DNA of 6,967 bases. Source: a bacterium. Its GTDB lineage: Bacteria > UBA3054. Shown one piece after another: positions 1 to 6,967 of the stretch. The stretch is from NCBI GenBank assembly GCA_017538635.1, contig JAFYIM010000407.1, forward strand, positions 1 through 6,967. The letters run 5' to 3'. Position 1 is the first letter of the stretch; the number at the start of each line of letters is the position of its first letter. The notes under the pieces were generated by a model. The model was not told the origin of the DNA and made no database searches. It saw nothing but the letters and a program-made list of their open reading frames with translations. The translations under genes and the position numbers were made by a program.

Positions 1-1182
<1,182 letters not shown>

Positions 1183-1212
1183 TTGGGTATAAGGTGGTTG
1201 GTTGCTAAAAGA

Positions 1213-1767
1213 TCACTTAAACATCGTGTCGCTTTCCAGTCGCTGTCGCGCTGACTTGTCGTACAAAAATTCGACGAGCGCGAGCGCGAAAAGGTAAGCC
1301 GCGCCGGGTCCTTTTCCCGTTATTATGTTCCTGTCGATGACGACCGGTTTTTCGGTGCGCCACTTTGTTTTCAAGTATCCTTCCTCGCAGGAGGGGTAGC
1401 AGGTCGCCTCATAGCCGTCAAGGAGGCCTTTTTCGGCCAAGATGAAGGCGGGGGCGGCGCAGATGGCGGCGAGCGCTTCGCCGTTCTCGGCGCGATGCCT
1501 GATCATCTTGTCGAGCGCCTCGCAGTCCCTTAAGTTGTAAGCTCCGGGGAGCCCGCCCGGCAGGACGACGAGGTCAAAAGTTTCGCTTTCAACTTCGCCG
1601 ATAGCGCAGTCGCTCACGACCGTGAGATCGCGGGACATGGAAACGAAACCGCCTTCCGGGGAGGCGAGGGTCACTTCCGCTCCGGCTCTTTTCAGAAGAT
1701 CGTAAGCTGTCAAAGCTTCGATCTCTTCACTGCCGTCGGCTATGGCTATGAGAACTTTTTTGGTCAT
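1213..1767 (-). CDS. DJ-1/PfpI-family protein (YajL/ThiJ-like), 184 residues
   Basis: A small cytoplasmic protein with the DJ-1/PfpI fold and the usual length for the DJ-1/YajL branch. The branch has been linked to oxidative-stress protection, chaperone activity and repair of glyoxal-type protein or nucleotide damage, though the true activity is debated. Visible motifs are DGSEEIEAL (11-19, with Glu17 matching human DJ-1 Glu18), VVLPGGLPGAYNL (67-79), the nucleophile elbow AAICAAPA (100-107, Cys103 matching human DJ-1 Cys106) and ITGKGPGAAYLFALALVEFL (149-168). A protease role is unlikely because the PfpI-type His is not obvious; CYP (123-125) occupies the region of human THP. Cys54, Cys82, Cys123 and Cys127 are further thiols. 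The ATG directly follows the TAA of the kinase gene with no spacing and no Shine-Dalgarno, so reinitiation from the upstream gene is likely. The family is sure; the substrate is not known. Confidence 0.92.
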   Translation of the reverse strand: MTKKVLIAIADGSEEIEALTAYDLLKRAGAEVTLASPEGGFVSMSRDLTVVSDCAIGEVESETFDLVVLPGGLPGAYNLRDCEALDKMIRHRAENGEALAAICAAPAFILAEKGLLDGYEATCYPSCEEGYLKTKWRTEKPVVIDRNIITGKGPGAAYLFALALVEFLYDKSARQRLESDTMFK

Positions 1768-2685
1768 TTATTTTGAGAGGAAGCGGAGCGCTTCGACGCG
1801 CTCCTCGATTTTAGCGAGAGTCAGGTCGCGGAATGCGTCGATGGAGAAAGCCGTGACCAAAAAAGATCCCATGGCCGTTCCGTATCTGACAGCTTCCGTA
1901 ACGTTGTCATTGTTAAGTCTGCCGTTCCTGGCGATGAAGCCCAGAACGCCGCCCGCAAAGGAATCGCCGGCGCCCGTCGGATCGACCACTTCTTCCGTCG
2001 GGAAAGCGGGGACGGCTTTCATAAAACCGTTGCGGCCGAAGATCAGCGATCCGTGCTCGCCTTTTTTGAGCAGGAGATACTCGGGAGAGAAGCGCTCCAT
2101 TACTTTTCTGCCTGCTGTGATCAGGTTCGGGCAGTCCGTGAACATCCTCGCTTCGCCGTCGTTCATGAAGATGACGTCGGCTTTCTCGAAAACTTTTTCG
2201 AGTTCGTCCCTGGCGGAGTTGATGTAGAAGTTCATGGTGTCGCAGACCTTGTAGCAGGAAGGTCCAATTTCTTCCATGACTTTCAATTGCAGGGAGGGGA
2301 GAATGTTCGCTAAAAAGAGCGTTTTGGCTTTCCTGTAGTTCTCAGGGATCTTGGGCTCGAAAGTCGCGAAGACGTTCAGCATCGTGCAGTGCGTGTCGGC
2401 GGCGTTGACGTCGTTCAGGTACGAGCCGGTCCAGCGGAAAGTCTTGGCGCCCTTGATAACTTCAAGCCCTTCAAGGTCTATGCCGTGCGCCGTTAGGAGC
2501 TCGGTGTGCTCCTTGGGAAAGTCGTCGCCCACAACGCCGATAAGGCCGACTTTGGCCTGGAAGGAGGCGCTCATGGAGAAATAGACCACAGAGCCGCCAA
2601 GACAGTCCTTGTGCGTTCCAAAGCGCGTCGTGACGGTGTCGAGGGCCATGGAGCCCACGGCGGTTATGTCGGGAATATTGCTCAC
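1768..2685 (-). CDS. PfkB/ribokinase-family carbohydrate or nucleoside kinase, 305 residues
   Basis: A cytoplasmic kinase that transfers phosphate from ATP to a hydroxymethyl group of a sugar, nucleoside or related compound. The substrate cannot be read from the sequence. Family marks are LGGSVVYFS (29-37, N-terminal signature region), VGLIGVVGDDF (46-56), the NDGEA motif (175-179, fitting the NxxE magnesium motif with Asn175 and Glu178) and DPTGAGDSFAGG (235-246), whose Asp241 is the catalytic base and whose GAG forms the anion hole. Length is normal for the family. The start is GTG at 2685. It gives the N-terminus MSNIPDITAVGSMALDTV, typical of a first PfkB strand, while the first internal ATG (codon 13) would cut that strand off. 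The GTG overlaps the TGA of tolB as GTGA, and the gene ends directly on the ATG of the DJ-1-like gene. Translation is probably coupled on both sides. Adenosine-, ribo- or fructokinase-like roles are all possible. Confidence 0.93.
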   Translation of the reverse strand: MSNIPDITAVGSMALDTVTTRFGTHKDCLGGSVVYFSMSASFQAKVGLIGVVGDDFPKEHTELLTAHGIDLEGLEVIKGAKTFRWTGSYLNDVNAADTHCTMLNVFATFEPKIPENYRKAKTLFLANILPSLQLKVMEEIGPSCYKVCDTMNFYINSARDELEKVFEKADVIFMNDGEARMFTDCPNLITAGRKVMERFSPEYLLLKKGEHGSLIFGRNGFMKAVPAFPTEEVVDPTGAGDSFAGGVLGFIARNGRLNNDNVTEAVRYGTAMGSFLVTAFSIDAFRDLTLAKIEERVEALRFLSK

Positions 2686-3935
2686 GGTTCAAGCGCGGGG
2701 GAGGTGTTGCTGCCGCCGCTTATCAGCGTCGTCTCCTTTCCGGTCTCGCTGTCGATTATCATGATCGAGGATCCGGCGCGGGTAAAGACGATGTGGCGGG
2801 AGTCGGCGGCCCAGCAGGGGAATTCATCGTTAGAGGGATTGTTCGTGATGTTCGTTGAATTTCCGCTCGCCAGATCGCAAACGCAGACCTCGTAGTTGCC
2901 GCCGATCTGGGCGACGAAAGCGATCTTCTTGCCGTCGGGTGACCAGGCCGGGGAAGTGCAGTAGCGGGAGACGTTGCGGCAGATGCGGGTGCGTCCGCCT
3001 CCGCTGGCGTTCATGATATAGATCTGCGGGCTCTTGCCTTCGTCGCAGGAGAAGACGATCTTATTGCTGTCGGGGGACCAGGAAGGCGATGATTCGTTGT
3101 CGCGGCCTCTGGTCAGGCGCTTGTGGGAGCCGCCGTTCAGGGCGTAGGTGTAGAGTTCCGGGAAGCCGTCCTTGTCTAAGATGGCGGCCAGCTGCCTGCC
3201 GTCCGGAGAAATGCAGCCGGAGGTGTTCATGCCGGGCATGGCCAGAAGCTTCTGCGTTTTGCCGCTCGTCAGGTCAAGCTTGTAGATGACGGCGTGGTTG
3301 GCGCGGTAGCTCGTGTAGAGGATGTTCTTGTGATCGGGGTACCAGTCTGGGAAGGTGTTGAGGTCGCTGCCGCTCGTCAGGTTCTTCTTGTCGCCGCCCA
3401 AAATATCGCACATCACGATGTTCTTGGCGCGCCCGTAGCCAGTTGAGTAGAGCATTCTGGACTGGAAGAAGCCTTTCTCCTTAAGGACGTCCTGGACGAT
3501 GTCGTTGGCGATGGCGTGCGCCACTCTGCGCGGGGAGACTGAGCCCATGTTGTAGGTCCTGGCCATGACGGCGGATCCGTTCGAAGTGTTGTAGAGCTTG
3601 AACGTCAATGTTGAGCCGGAGACTTCGCCCTTGCCGATCAGCGCGCAGCCCAGGTTGTACCAGTTCTGGAAATGGATGCCCTGGGCGTAGTCGGCGTTGT
3701 TCAGAGTCGTCGCGTCGCTGCTTTTGATGGACGCCAGACTAAAACCGCCGTGGATGTTGAGGTCCTTCCTGACGACGTCGGCTATCGAGACCGCGCCGCC
3801 TCTGAAGTCAGCGACATAAATAGGGATGCCCTTGCGCTGCGCTGTGCCGCGCACCGTTCCGGGGTTGATGACTTCCTCCGCAAAGACGGAGGATACTGCT
3901 AGGAGCGTCAGAAGACAAAAAAGCGATTTTTTCAT
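2682..3935 (-). CDS. tolB: Periplasmic protein TolB, 417 residues
   Basis: Periplasmic beta-propeller partner of the Tol-Pal system, which links the inner and outer membranes and supports outer-membrane constriction at division. Residues 1-19 form a Sec signal peptide (KK, hydrophobic core, cleavage after VFA before EE). Residues about 20-155 are the TolB N-terminal domain. After that comes a propeller with WSPD-type repeats: FPDWYPD (195-201), GCISPDG (240-246), SPSWSPDS (283-290), SPAWSPDG (328-335) and FPCWAADS (372-379), with a final SPALEP closing the ring. Length fits the family (about 430). The start is supported by the signal peptide and a weak AGGGA seven bases upstream. It heads a leftward operon and overlaps the next gene by four bases. 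The usual partner pal does not follow, and no tolQRA is visible. Other propeller proteins share these repeats, but the two-domain layout and length favour TolB. The mature part holds nine cysteines. Confidence 0.9.
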   Translation of the reverse strand: MKKSLFCLLTLLAVSSVFAEEVINPGTVRGTAQRKGIPIYVADFRGGAVSIADVVRKDLNIHGGFSLASIKSSDATTLNNADYAQGIHFQNWYNLGCALIGKGEVSGSTLTFKLYNTSNGSAVMARTYNMGSVSPRRVAHAIANDIVQDVLKEKGFFQSRMLYSTGYGRAKNIVMCDILGGDKKNLTSGSDLNTFPDWYPDHKNILYTSYRANHAVIYKLDLTSGKTQKLLAMPGMNTSGCISPDGRQLAAILDKDGFPELYTYALNGGSHKRLTRGRDNESSPSWSPDSNKIVFSCDEGKSPQIYIMNASGGGRTRICRNVSRYCTSPAWSPDGKKIAFVAQIGGNYEVCVCDLASGNSTNITNNPSNDEFPCWAADSRHIVFTRAGSSIMIIDSETGKETTLISGGSNTSPALEP

Positions 3936-3942
3936 GGCTGTA

Positions 3943-3947
3943 TCCCT
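3943..3947 (-). promoter_or_regulatory. Weak ribosome binding site of tolB
   Basis: AGGGA on the minus strand, seven bases before the tolB ATG. It is the clearest Shine-Dalgarno-like site in the window. The other starts have poor or no match. Confidence 0.5.
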
Positions 3948-3973
3948 ATGTTAGTTTTATCCTTTATTTGTTT

Positions 3974-4002
3974 ATTTTATCTTAAAGGGGGTTTTTATGC
4001 AA
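3974..4002 (-). promoter_or_regulatory. Predicted sigma-70-type promoter of the tolB operon
   Basis: On the minus strand, TTGCAT (4002-3997) and TAAAAT (3979-3974) are separated by 17 bases. The -10 matches TATAAT at five of six positions; the -35 matches only TTG. The expected start is near 3967, giving a leader of about 30 bases that contains the weak ribosome binding site. The whole element lies inside the inverted repeat at 3984-4016 and just after a leftward terminator. It is the only promoter-like site seen upstream of the four-gene operon. Confidence 0.5.
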
Positions 4003-4016
4003 TAAAAAGCCCCTTT
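3984..4016. repeat. 33-base inverted repeat overlapping the tolB promoter
   Basis: AAAGGGG (3984-3990) pairs with CCCCTTT (4010-4016), and TTTTTAT (3992-3998) pairs with ATAAAAA (4002-4008). The arms have one G/G mismatch (3991 and 4009) and a three-base GCA loop. Neither strand has a T-run after the full hairpin, so it is not itself a standard terminator. The right arm overlaps the terminator stem at 4009-4027, so the two hairpins cannot form together in RNA. It could also be a DNA operator, since it spans the -35 and spacer of the tolB promoter. Structure is seen; function is inference. Confidence 0.6.
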
Positions 4017-4027
4017 CCTCAAGGGAC
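4001..4027 (-). terminator. Intrinsic terminator pointing left, upstream of the tolB promoter
   Basis: Read on the minus strand, GTCCCTT (4027-4021) pairs with AAGGGGC (4015-4009) around the loop GAGGA. This gives seven pairs including one G-U, directly followed by TTTTTATT (4008-4001). That is the classic stem plus U-run arrangement. No minus-strand gene ends just upstream: the tRNA and the flippase lie there on the plus strand. It could stop antisense transcription from the right, end an unseen small RNA, or be a relic of an earlier gene order. Confidence 0.55.
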
Positions 4028-4033
4028 CGCCAC

Positions 4034-4062
4034 TTGTATTTTAGCCCTCGTTGTGATAGCAT
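4034..4062 (+). promoter_or_regulatory. Predicted promoter of tRNA-Pro and probably the flippase
   Basis: TTGTAT (4034-4039) and TAGCAT (4057-4062) are 17 bases apart. A TGA just before the -10 (4054-4056) gives an extended -10 (TGN). Neither hexamer is strong on its own. The expected start, around 4069-4070, leaves a 5' leader of about seven bases before the mature tRNA. No other promoter-like site is seen between this point and the flippase gene. Confidence 0.45.
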
Positions 4063-4076
4063 AAGGGGAAATGTGT

Positions 4077-4153
4077 CGGAGCGTAGCGCAGCCTGGTAGC
4101 GCACTTGACTGGGGGTCAAGTGGTCGCTGGTTCAAATCCAGTCGCTCCGACCA
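4077..4153 (+). tRNA. tRNA-Pro, anticodon GGG
   Basis: A complete 77-base cloverleaf with encoded CCA. The acceptor stem is CGGAGCG (4077-4083) with CGCTCCG (4143-4149), discriminator A4150 and CCA 4151-4153. The D stem is GCGC (4086-4089) with GCGC (4099-4102). The anticodon stem is CTTGA (4104-4108) with TCAAG (4116-4120). The loop is CTGGGGG with anticodon GGG at 4111-4113, and the next base is G, as expected for proline tRNAs. The T stem is GCTGG (4126-4130) with CCAGT (4138-4142), including one G-U pair, and the loop is TTCAAAT. The unpaired first position that some other tRNAs have is not present. It reads CCC and CCU proline codons. Seven T follow the CCA, but there is no separate terminator stem. 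Confidence 0.97.
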
Positions 4154-4171
4154 TTTTTTTATTACCGGCAT

Positions 4172-5638
4172 ATGCAGATCAACCGTGTCCTGAGAAACAC
4201 TTTTTCCCTCTTTACCGGCAAAGCCGCCTCGCACGCCCTGACGGCTGTCTTCAATATCTATCTGACACGGGCCCTTGGCAAGGAATTCTACGGCGATTTT
4301 ACCGGCGCGCTATCCTGGATCGTAATGTTCTCGATCGTCGCCGAATACGGCCTCGGAACTTTGATGACGAGGATCGTGGCCAGGGAGCCGGAACGCAGCG
4401 ACGAGCTTTTCTGGAATTCTGTAATCCTTAAGACTTTTTGCTCCATTTTGGCGGTCGCGCTCGCCCTCGGCGCGCTCGTTTTGAGGGATTTCTTTGGTTT
4501 CGGCGCGGGCGGCGAAGATCTGACGCTCATCGCGCTCTTCTGCCTCTTCCTTTTCGCCAACGCCTGGTACATGTCGATGGCGGCAATTTTGAGAGGCCAC
4601 CAGGACAATCACCTCGAGGCGGTGCTTTTTCTGATCGGCAAGCTGCTTTACGTAGGATTGGGTTTCGGAACGCTCATGTTCGCCAAATGCGGGCTTGACG
4701 TTAAGACGAGGCTGATGGCGGTCTATTTTGCGCTCGGTTCCTTTGTTCCCCTCGTTCTGGGAACGGTCGCTTTAAGGATCAGATACAAGCTCGGTCTTCC
4801 CAAGCCAAGCCTGAAAGTGATAGTGGAGATGCTCAGCCAGGGCTGGCAGTTTTTCACGATCATGTTCACTTCCACCTTGCACCTGAAGTTCGACCATGTG
4901 CTTTTGTGGTGGTTCGGTTTCAAGGCGCAGCTGGGCGTTTACGGCGCGGCTTACAACCTTGTGCTCATTCCGCTCTTTTTGACCAACTCCTTCACGGAAT
5001 CCATGTATCCTGCTCTTGCCAGCAGCAAGGAAGCGGGGGAGGAGGATTTCTGGCAGAGAGTGATGATAAGCCTGAGGTGGATCGGCTGCCTGGGCTTTCC
5101 GTTCCTCTTCTGGGCGACTTTGGAAGCACCAAGGATTCTTGATCTGGTTTACGGGAAAGAATTCGTGGAAGGCGCCCTGGCCTTGCAGATCCTGATCTGG
5201 GGACAGGGGCTCGACCTTTTCTGCCCCTTCTTCGGGCACGTACTGTATGTTAAGGAAAAGGAGCGCAAAGTCTTCTTCATCAATTTGGCCAGCCTGATAG
5301 GCAATATCTTAGCCAACATAGTTTTGATCTACTTCCTCTGCCTGAGGAGAGGGAACGATCCGGCCCTGGCGCCCATCGCTTCGGCTCTTTCCATGGTGGT
5401 CTCTCTTTCCATCATGTTCATAGGCTACGTCATAAGCTTTTCCGAATTCGGGCGCGCAAGGGATAGCCTTCTGGCGCTTGCCAGGCCCGCCGTCCTGGCC
5501 CTTCTTACCCTGCCCGTTGTTTTCCTCATCAAACCCTATGTTCCGGTCTATCTGACCTGGCTCGTTTACGGTATTGTCTTCATGATCTTGGCTTTCGCCC
5601 TTAAGGTCGTGAGACTTCAAGACTACCGCCGCTTCTAG
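4172..5638 (+). CDS. Polysaccharide flippase, Wzx/MATE-like (oligosaccharide export family), 488 residues
   Basis: An inner-membrane protein expected to flip a lipid-linked sugar unit of O-antigen, capsule or another envelope polysaccharide to the periplasmic face. The N-terminus (NTFSLFTGKAASHALTAVFN, then IYLTRALGKEFYGDF) is typical of the polysaccharide synthesis/flippase superfamily. About fourteen hydrophobic segments can be drawn, near residues 11-32, 44-66, 84-105, 116-139, 150-170, 181-202, 224-248, 255-275, 300-318, 335-357, 368-391, 398-423, 436-453 and 459-480, the number usual for this fold. Length is normal. The ATG is chosen because the next in-frame Met (52) would delete the first helix. 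It lies 18 bases after the tRNA CCA and has no Shine-Dalgarno sequence. No glycosyltransferase or other polysaccharide gene is beside it, so the substrate is unknown. A lipid II flippase (MurJ) is a less likely alternative. Confidence 0.88.
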   Translation: MQINRVLRNTFSLFTGKAASHALTAVFNIYLTRALGKEFYGDFTGALSWIVMFSIVAEYGLGTLMTRIVAREPERSDELFWNSVILKTFCSILAVALALGALVLRDFFGFGAGGEDLTLIALFCLFLFANAWYMSMAAILRGHQDNHLEAVLFLIGKLLYVGLGFGTLMFAKCGLDVKTRLMAVYFALGSFVPLVLGTVALRIRYKLGLPKPSLKVIVEMLSQGWQFFTIMFTSTLHLKFDHVLLWWFGFKAQLGVYGAAYNLVLIPLFLTNSFTESMYPALASSKEAGEEDFWQRVMISLRWIGCLGFPFLFWATLEAPRILDLVYGKEFVEGALALQILIWGQGLDLFCPFFGHVLYVKEKERKVFFINLASLIGNILANIVLIYFLCLRRGNDPALAPIASALSMVVSLSIMFIGYVISFSEFGRARDSLLALARPAVLALLTLPVVFLIKPYVPVYLTWLVYGIVFMILAFALKVVRLQDYRRF

Positions 5639-5650
5639 TTTCTTTTGGGC

Positions 5651-5680
5651 TTTACAGAATACCGCCCTCTTTGCTAAAAT
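5651..5680 (+). promoter_or_regulatory. Predicted sigma-70-type promoter of the transketolase gene
   Basis: TTTACA (5651-5656) and TAAAAT (5675-5680) are separated by 18 bases, and each matches the consensus at five of six positions. The expected start is near 5687, giving a leader of about 42 bases that contains a short GT run (5692-5700). The -10 is the same hexamer as in the tolB promoter. No convincing terminator separates it from the flippase, so some read-through is possible. Confidence 0.6.
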
Positions 5681-5728
5681 CTCCTTATCAATTGTGTGTG
5701 TATCCAAAAATAAGGCCCAGGTCTATCT

Positions 5729-6967
5729 ATGAGCATTTTAAAACGCGGTTTTTTTGAAGAAAAACTGAGCGGGGAAGAGATTGCTGCCCTTAACGAGCAG
5801 CTGACTGTCAGCCGCGGAGCCATCGTCAAAATGACGACTCTGGCGGGCTGCGGACACCCCGGCGGTTCCCTTTCCTCCCTTGAAACTTACACCCTGCTTT
5901 GGCAATGCGCCAACGTCGATCCCAAAGAGCCGAGGAAATTCGGCAGGGACACCATCGTCGTCAGCCACGGCCACACTTCGCCTGGCGTTTACGCGGCCTT
6001 GGCGGGGGCCGGCTTCATAGACCTTAGGGAAGCGATCGTTACCTTCCGCCAGAAGGGCAGCTCCTTCCCCGGCCACATCGAGCAGTGCGTGCCAGGCGTC
6101 GAATGGGACACCGGCAACTTGGGCCAGGGGCTTTCCGCCTGCGTGGGCTTTGCGTTATCCGACCGTCTGACCGGCGTTAAGGCGAAGGTTTTCTGCGTGA
6201 TGGGCGACGGCGAACAGCAGAAAGGCCAGATCGCGGAAGCGAGGAGAACGGCCGTGAAATACGCCCTCCCCTTGGTCGCCGTGATCGACTACAATGAACT
6301 GCAGATCTGCGGCGACATCCACGAAGTGATGTACCAGCCCTTGAAGGCCGAATGGGAGGCCGACGGCTGGGAAGTCATCGAGGTGAACGGCCACGACTTG
6401 CAGGCGCTCTACGGCGCCCTGAGGAAGGCTTATCTTTCCGAAAAGCCTGTCATGATCTTAGCCAAAACGGTTATGGGGCACGGCATCTCCTTCATGGAGA
6501 ACCAGGCGAAATACCACGGCTCCGCCCTGAACATGGATCTCTGCCGCCAGGCGCTCCAAGAGCTCGGTCTTCCCGACGATCTCGACGAACTGATGGCGGA
6601 ACGCAAAGCGAAAGAGCCCAGACACCCCGTCCGTCCCAAAACCCCGGATATTACGCTCGACCCCGGAACGCCTGCCCTCTACACCGAGAGCACCGACAAC
6701 AGGAGCGCCTGGGGCAAAGCGCTTGCCGACATCGCTAAGACCAATAAGGACAAAGCCGGCGCCAGCCCGATGGCCGCTTTGGACTGCGACCTCAAGGGCA
6801 GCGTGAAAGTCGCGGACTTCGAGAAAGTCTGGCCCGAGAACTTCTTCCAGATCGGCATTCAGGAACACAACGCGGCCGTTATCGCCGGCGCCATGAGCAT
6901 CAGAGGCGTCCAGTCTTTCTGGGCCGACTTCGGCGCTTTCGGCGTGGACGAGACTTACAACCAGCAC
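5729..6967 (+). CDS. tkt: Transketolase, N-terminal 413 residues (3' part beyond the right window edge)
   Basis: Thiamine-diphosphate enzyme that moves two-carbon ketol units between sugar phosphates in the pentose phosphate pathway. The frame is open from the ATG at 5729 to the window end. Family members are about 620-670 residues, so roughly two thirds is present. Motifs in order: GCGHPGGSLSSLE (40-52, His43), SHGHTSPGVYAAL (79-91, His80 and His82), TGNLGQGLS (128-136), and the ThDP-magnesium motif from GDGEQQKGQ (159-167) to DYNELQ (187-192), with Asn189. Then come AKTVMGHGISFMEN (245-258) and the pyrimidine-domain GIQEHN (376-381), where Glu379 should activate the cofactor. The first domain is about residues 1-270 and a linker runs to about 320. 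Several motifs are divergent, for example SHGH in place of SKGH. The ribosome binding site is weak (AGG, seven bases upstream). The class is confident; exact substrates are not, and related two-carbon transferases or E1-type enzymes are less likely. Confidence 0.92.
   Translation, partial: MSILKRGFFEEKLSGEEIAALNEQLTVSRGAIVKMTTLAGCGHPGGSLSSLETYTLLWQCANVDPKEPRKFGRDTIVVSHGHTSPGVYAALAGAGFIDLREAIVTFRQKGSSFPGHIEQCVPGVEWDTGNLGQGLSACVGFALSDRLTGVKAKVFCVMGDGEQQKGQIAEARRTAVKYALPLVAVIDYNELQICGDIHEVMYQPLKAEWEADGWEVIEVNGHDLQALYGALRKAYLSEKPVMILAKTVMGHGISFMENQAKYHGSALNMDLCRQALQELGLPDDLDELMAERKAKEPRHPVRPKTPDITLDPGTPALYTESTDNRSAWGKALADIAKTNKDKAGASPMAALDCDLKGSVKVADFEKVWPENFFQIGIQEHNAAVIAGAMSIRGVQSFWADFGAFGVDETYNQH

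Noticed and set aside
3879..3935. Possible lipobox in TolB (SLFC, Cys7)
   Set aside because: The cysteine comes too early, inside the hydrophobic core. A normal VFA cleavage site at residue 19 fits a soluble periplasmic TolB better.
4154..4160. Seven T after the tRNA as an intrinsic terminator
   Set aside because: There is no separate GC stem directly before the T-run, only the tRNA fold itself. At most it could cause partial termination.
4130..4175. tRNA 3' end as an integration (att) site for a mobile island
   Set aside because: No integrase, no duplicate of the tRNA 3' end and no change in base or codon use is seen in the flippase or transketolase genes within the window.
4019..4234. A 71-codon minus-strand open frame across the tRNA (contains SERLDLNQRPLDPQSS)
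   Set aside because: It is the antisense translation of the proline tRNA, a well-known source of falsely annotated small proteins. It does not resemble a real protein outside the tRNA part.
5647..5667. Possible terminator after the flippase gene (GGGC with GCCC)
   Set aside because: Only four pairs around a 13-base loop, with no U-run after it, and it overlaps the predicted transketolase promoter.
6458..6967. A 169-codon minus-strand open frame opposite the transketolase, running to the window edge
   Set aside because: It is a shadow of the transketolase frame, which carries conserved motifs throughout this stretch.

Overview
The window looks like ordinary chromosomal DNA from a Gram-negative bacterium. 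The outer membrane is implied by a periplasmic TolB with a signal peptide. The type III glutamine synthetase, the weak or absent Shine-Dalgarno sequences and the divergent transketolase would fit a lineage outside the Proteobacteria, such as the PVC group or a neighbour. That placement is a low-confidence inference. Coding density is very high: the longest stretch without a gene is about 140 bases. I see no mobile element, CRISPR array, phage gene or obvious horizontal island.

Left part (1-3935, minus strand): four genes run leftwards as one apparent operon. They are tolB (2682-3935), a PfkB-family sugar or nucleoside kinase (1768-2685), a DJ-1/PfpI-family protein (1213-1767), and the N-terminal 394 codons of a type III glutamine synthetase, glnN, which is cut by the left window edge (1-1182). 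The junctions are very tight: a 4-base GTGA overlap, a TAA directly followed by ATG, then a 30-base gap. A promoter for the operon is visible upstream of tolB.

Middle (3936-4171): this divergent intergenic region holds the tolB promoter, an intrinsic terminator pointing left, an overlapping 33-base inverted repeat, and a promoter for a proline tRNA with anticodon GGG (4077-4153).

Right part (4172-6967, plus strand): a 14-helix polysaccharide flippase of the Wzx/MATE-like class starts 18 bases after the tRNA and has no visible promoter of its own. A good sigma-70-like promoter then precedes the N-terminal 413 codons of a transketolase, which is cut by the right edge (5729-6967).

The genes cover nitrogen assimilation (glnN), envelope integrity (tolB), envelope polysaccharide export (flippase), central carbon metabolism (transketolase) and two enzymes of uncertain substrate. 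I found no convincing new biological system. The points most worth a second look are the tRNA-flippase junction, the terminator with no visible gene to terminate, the unusual partners of tolB, and the divergent active-site motifs of the transketolase.
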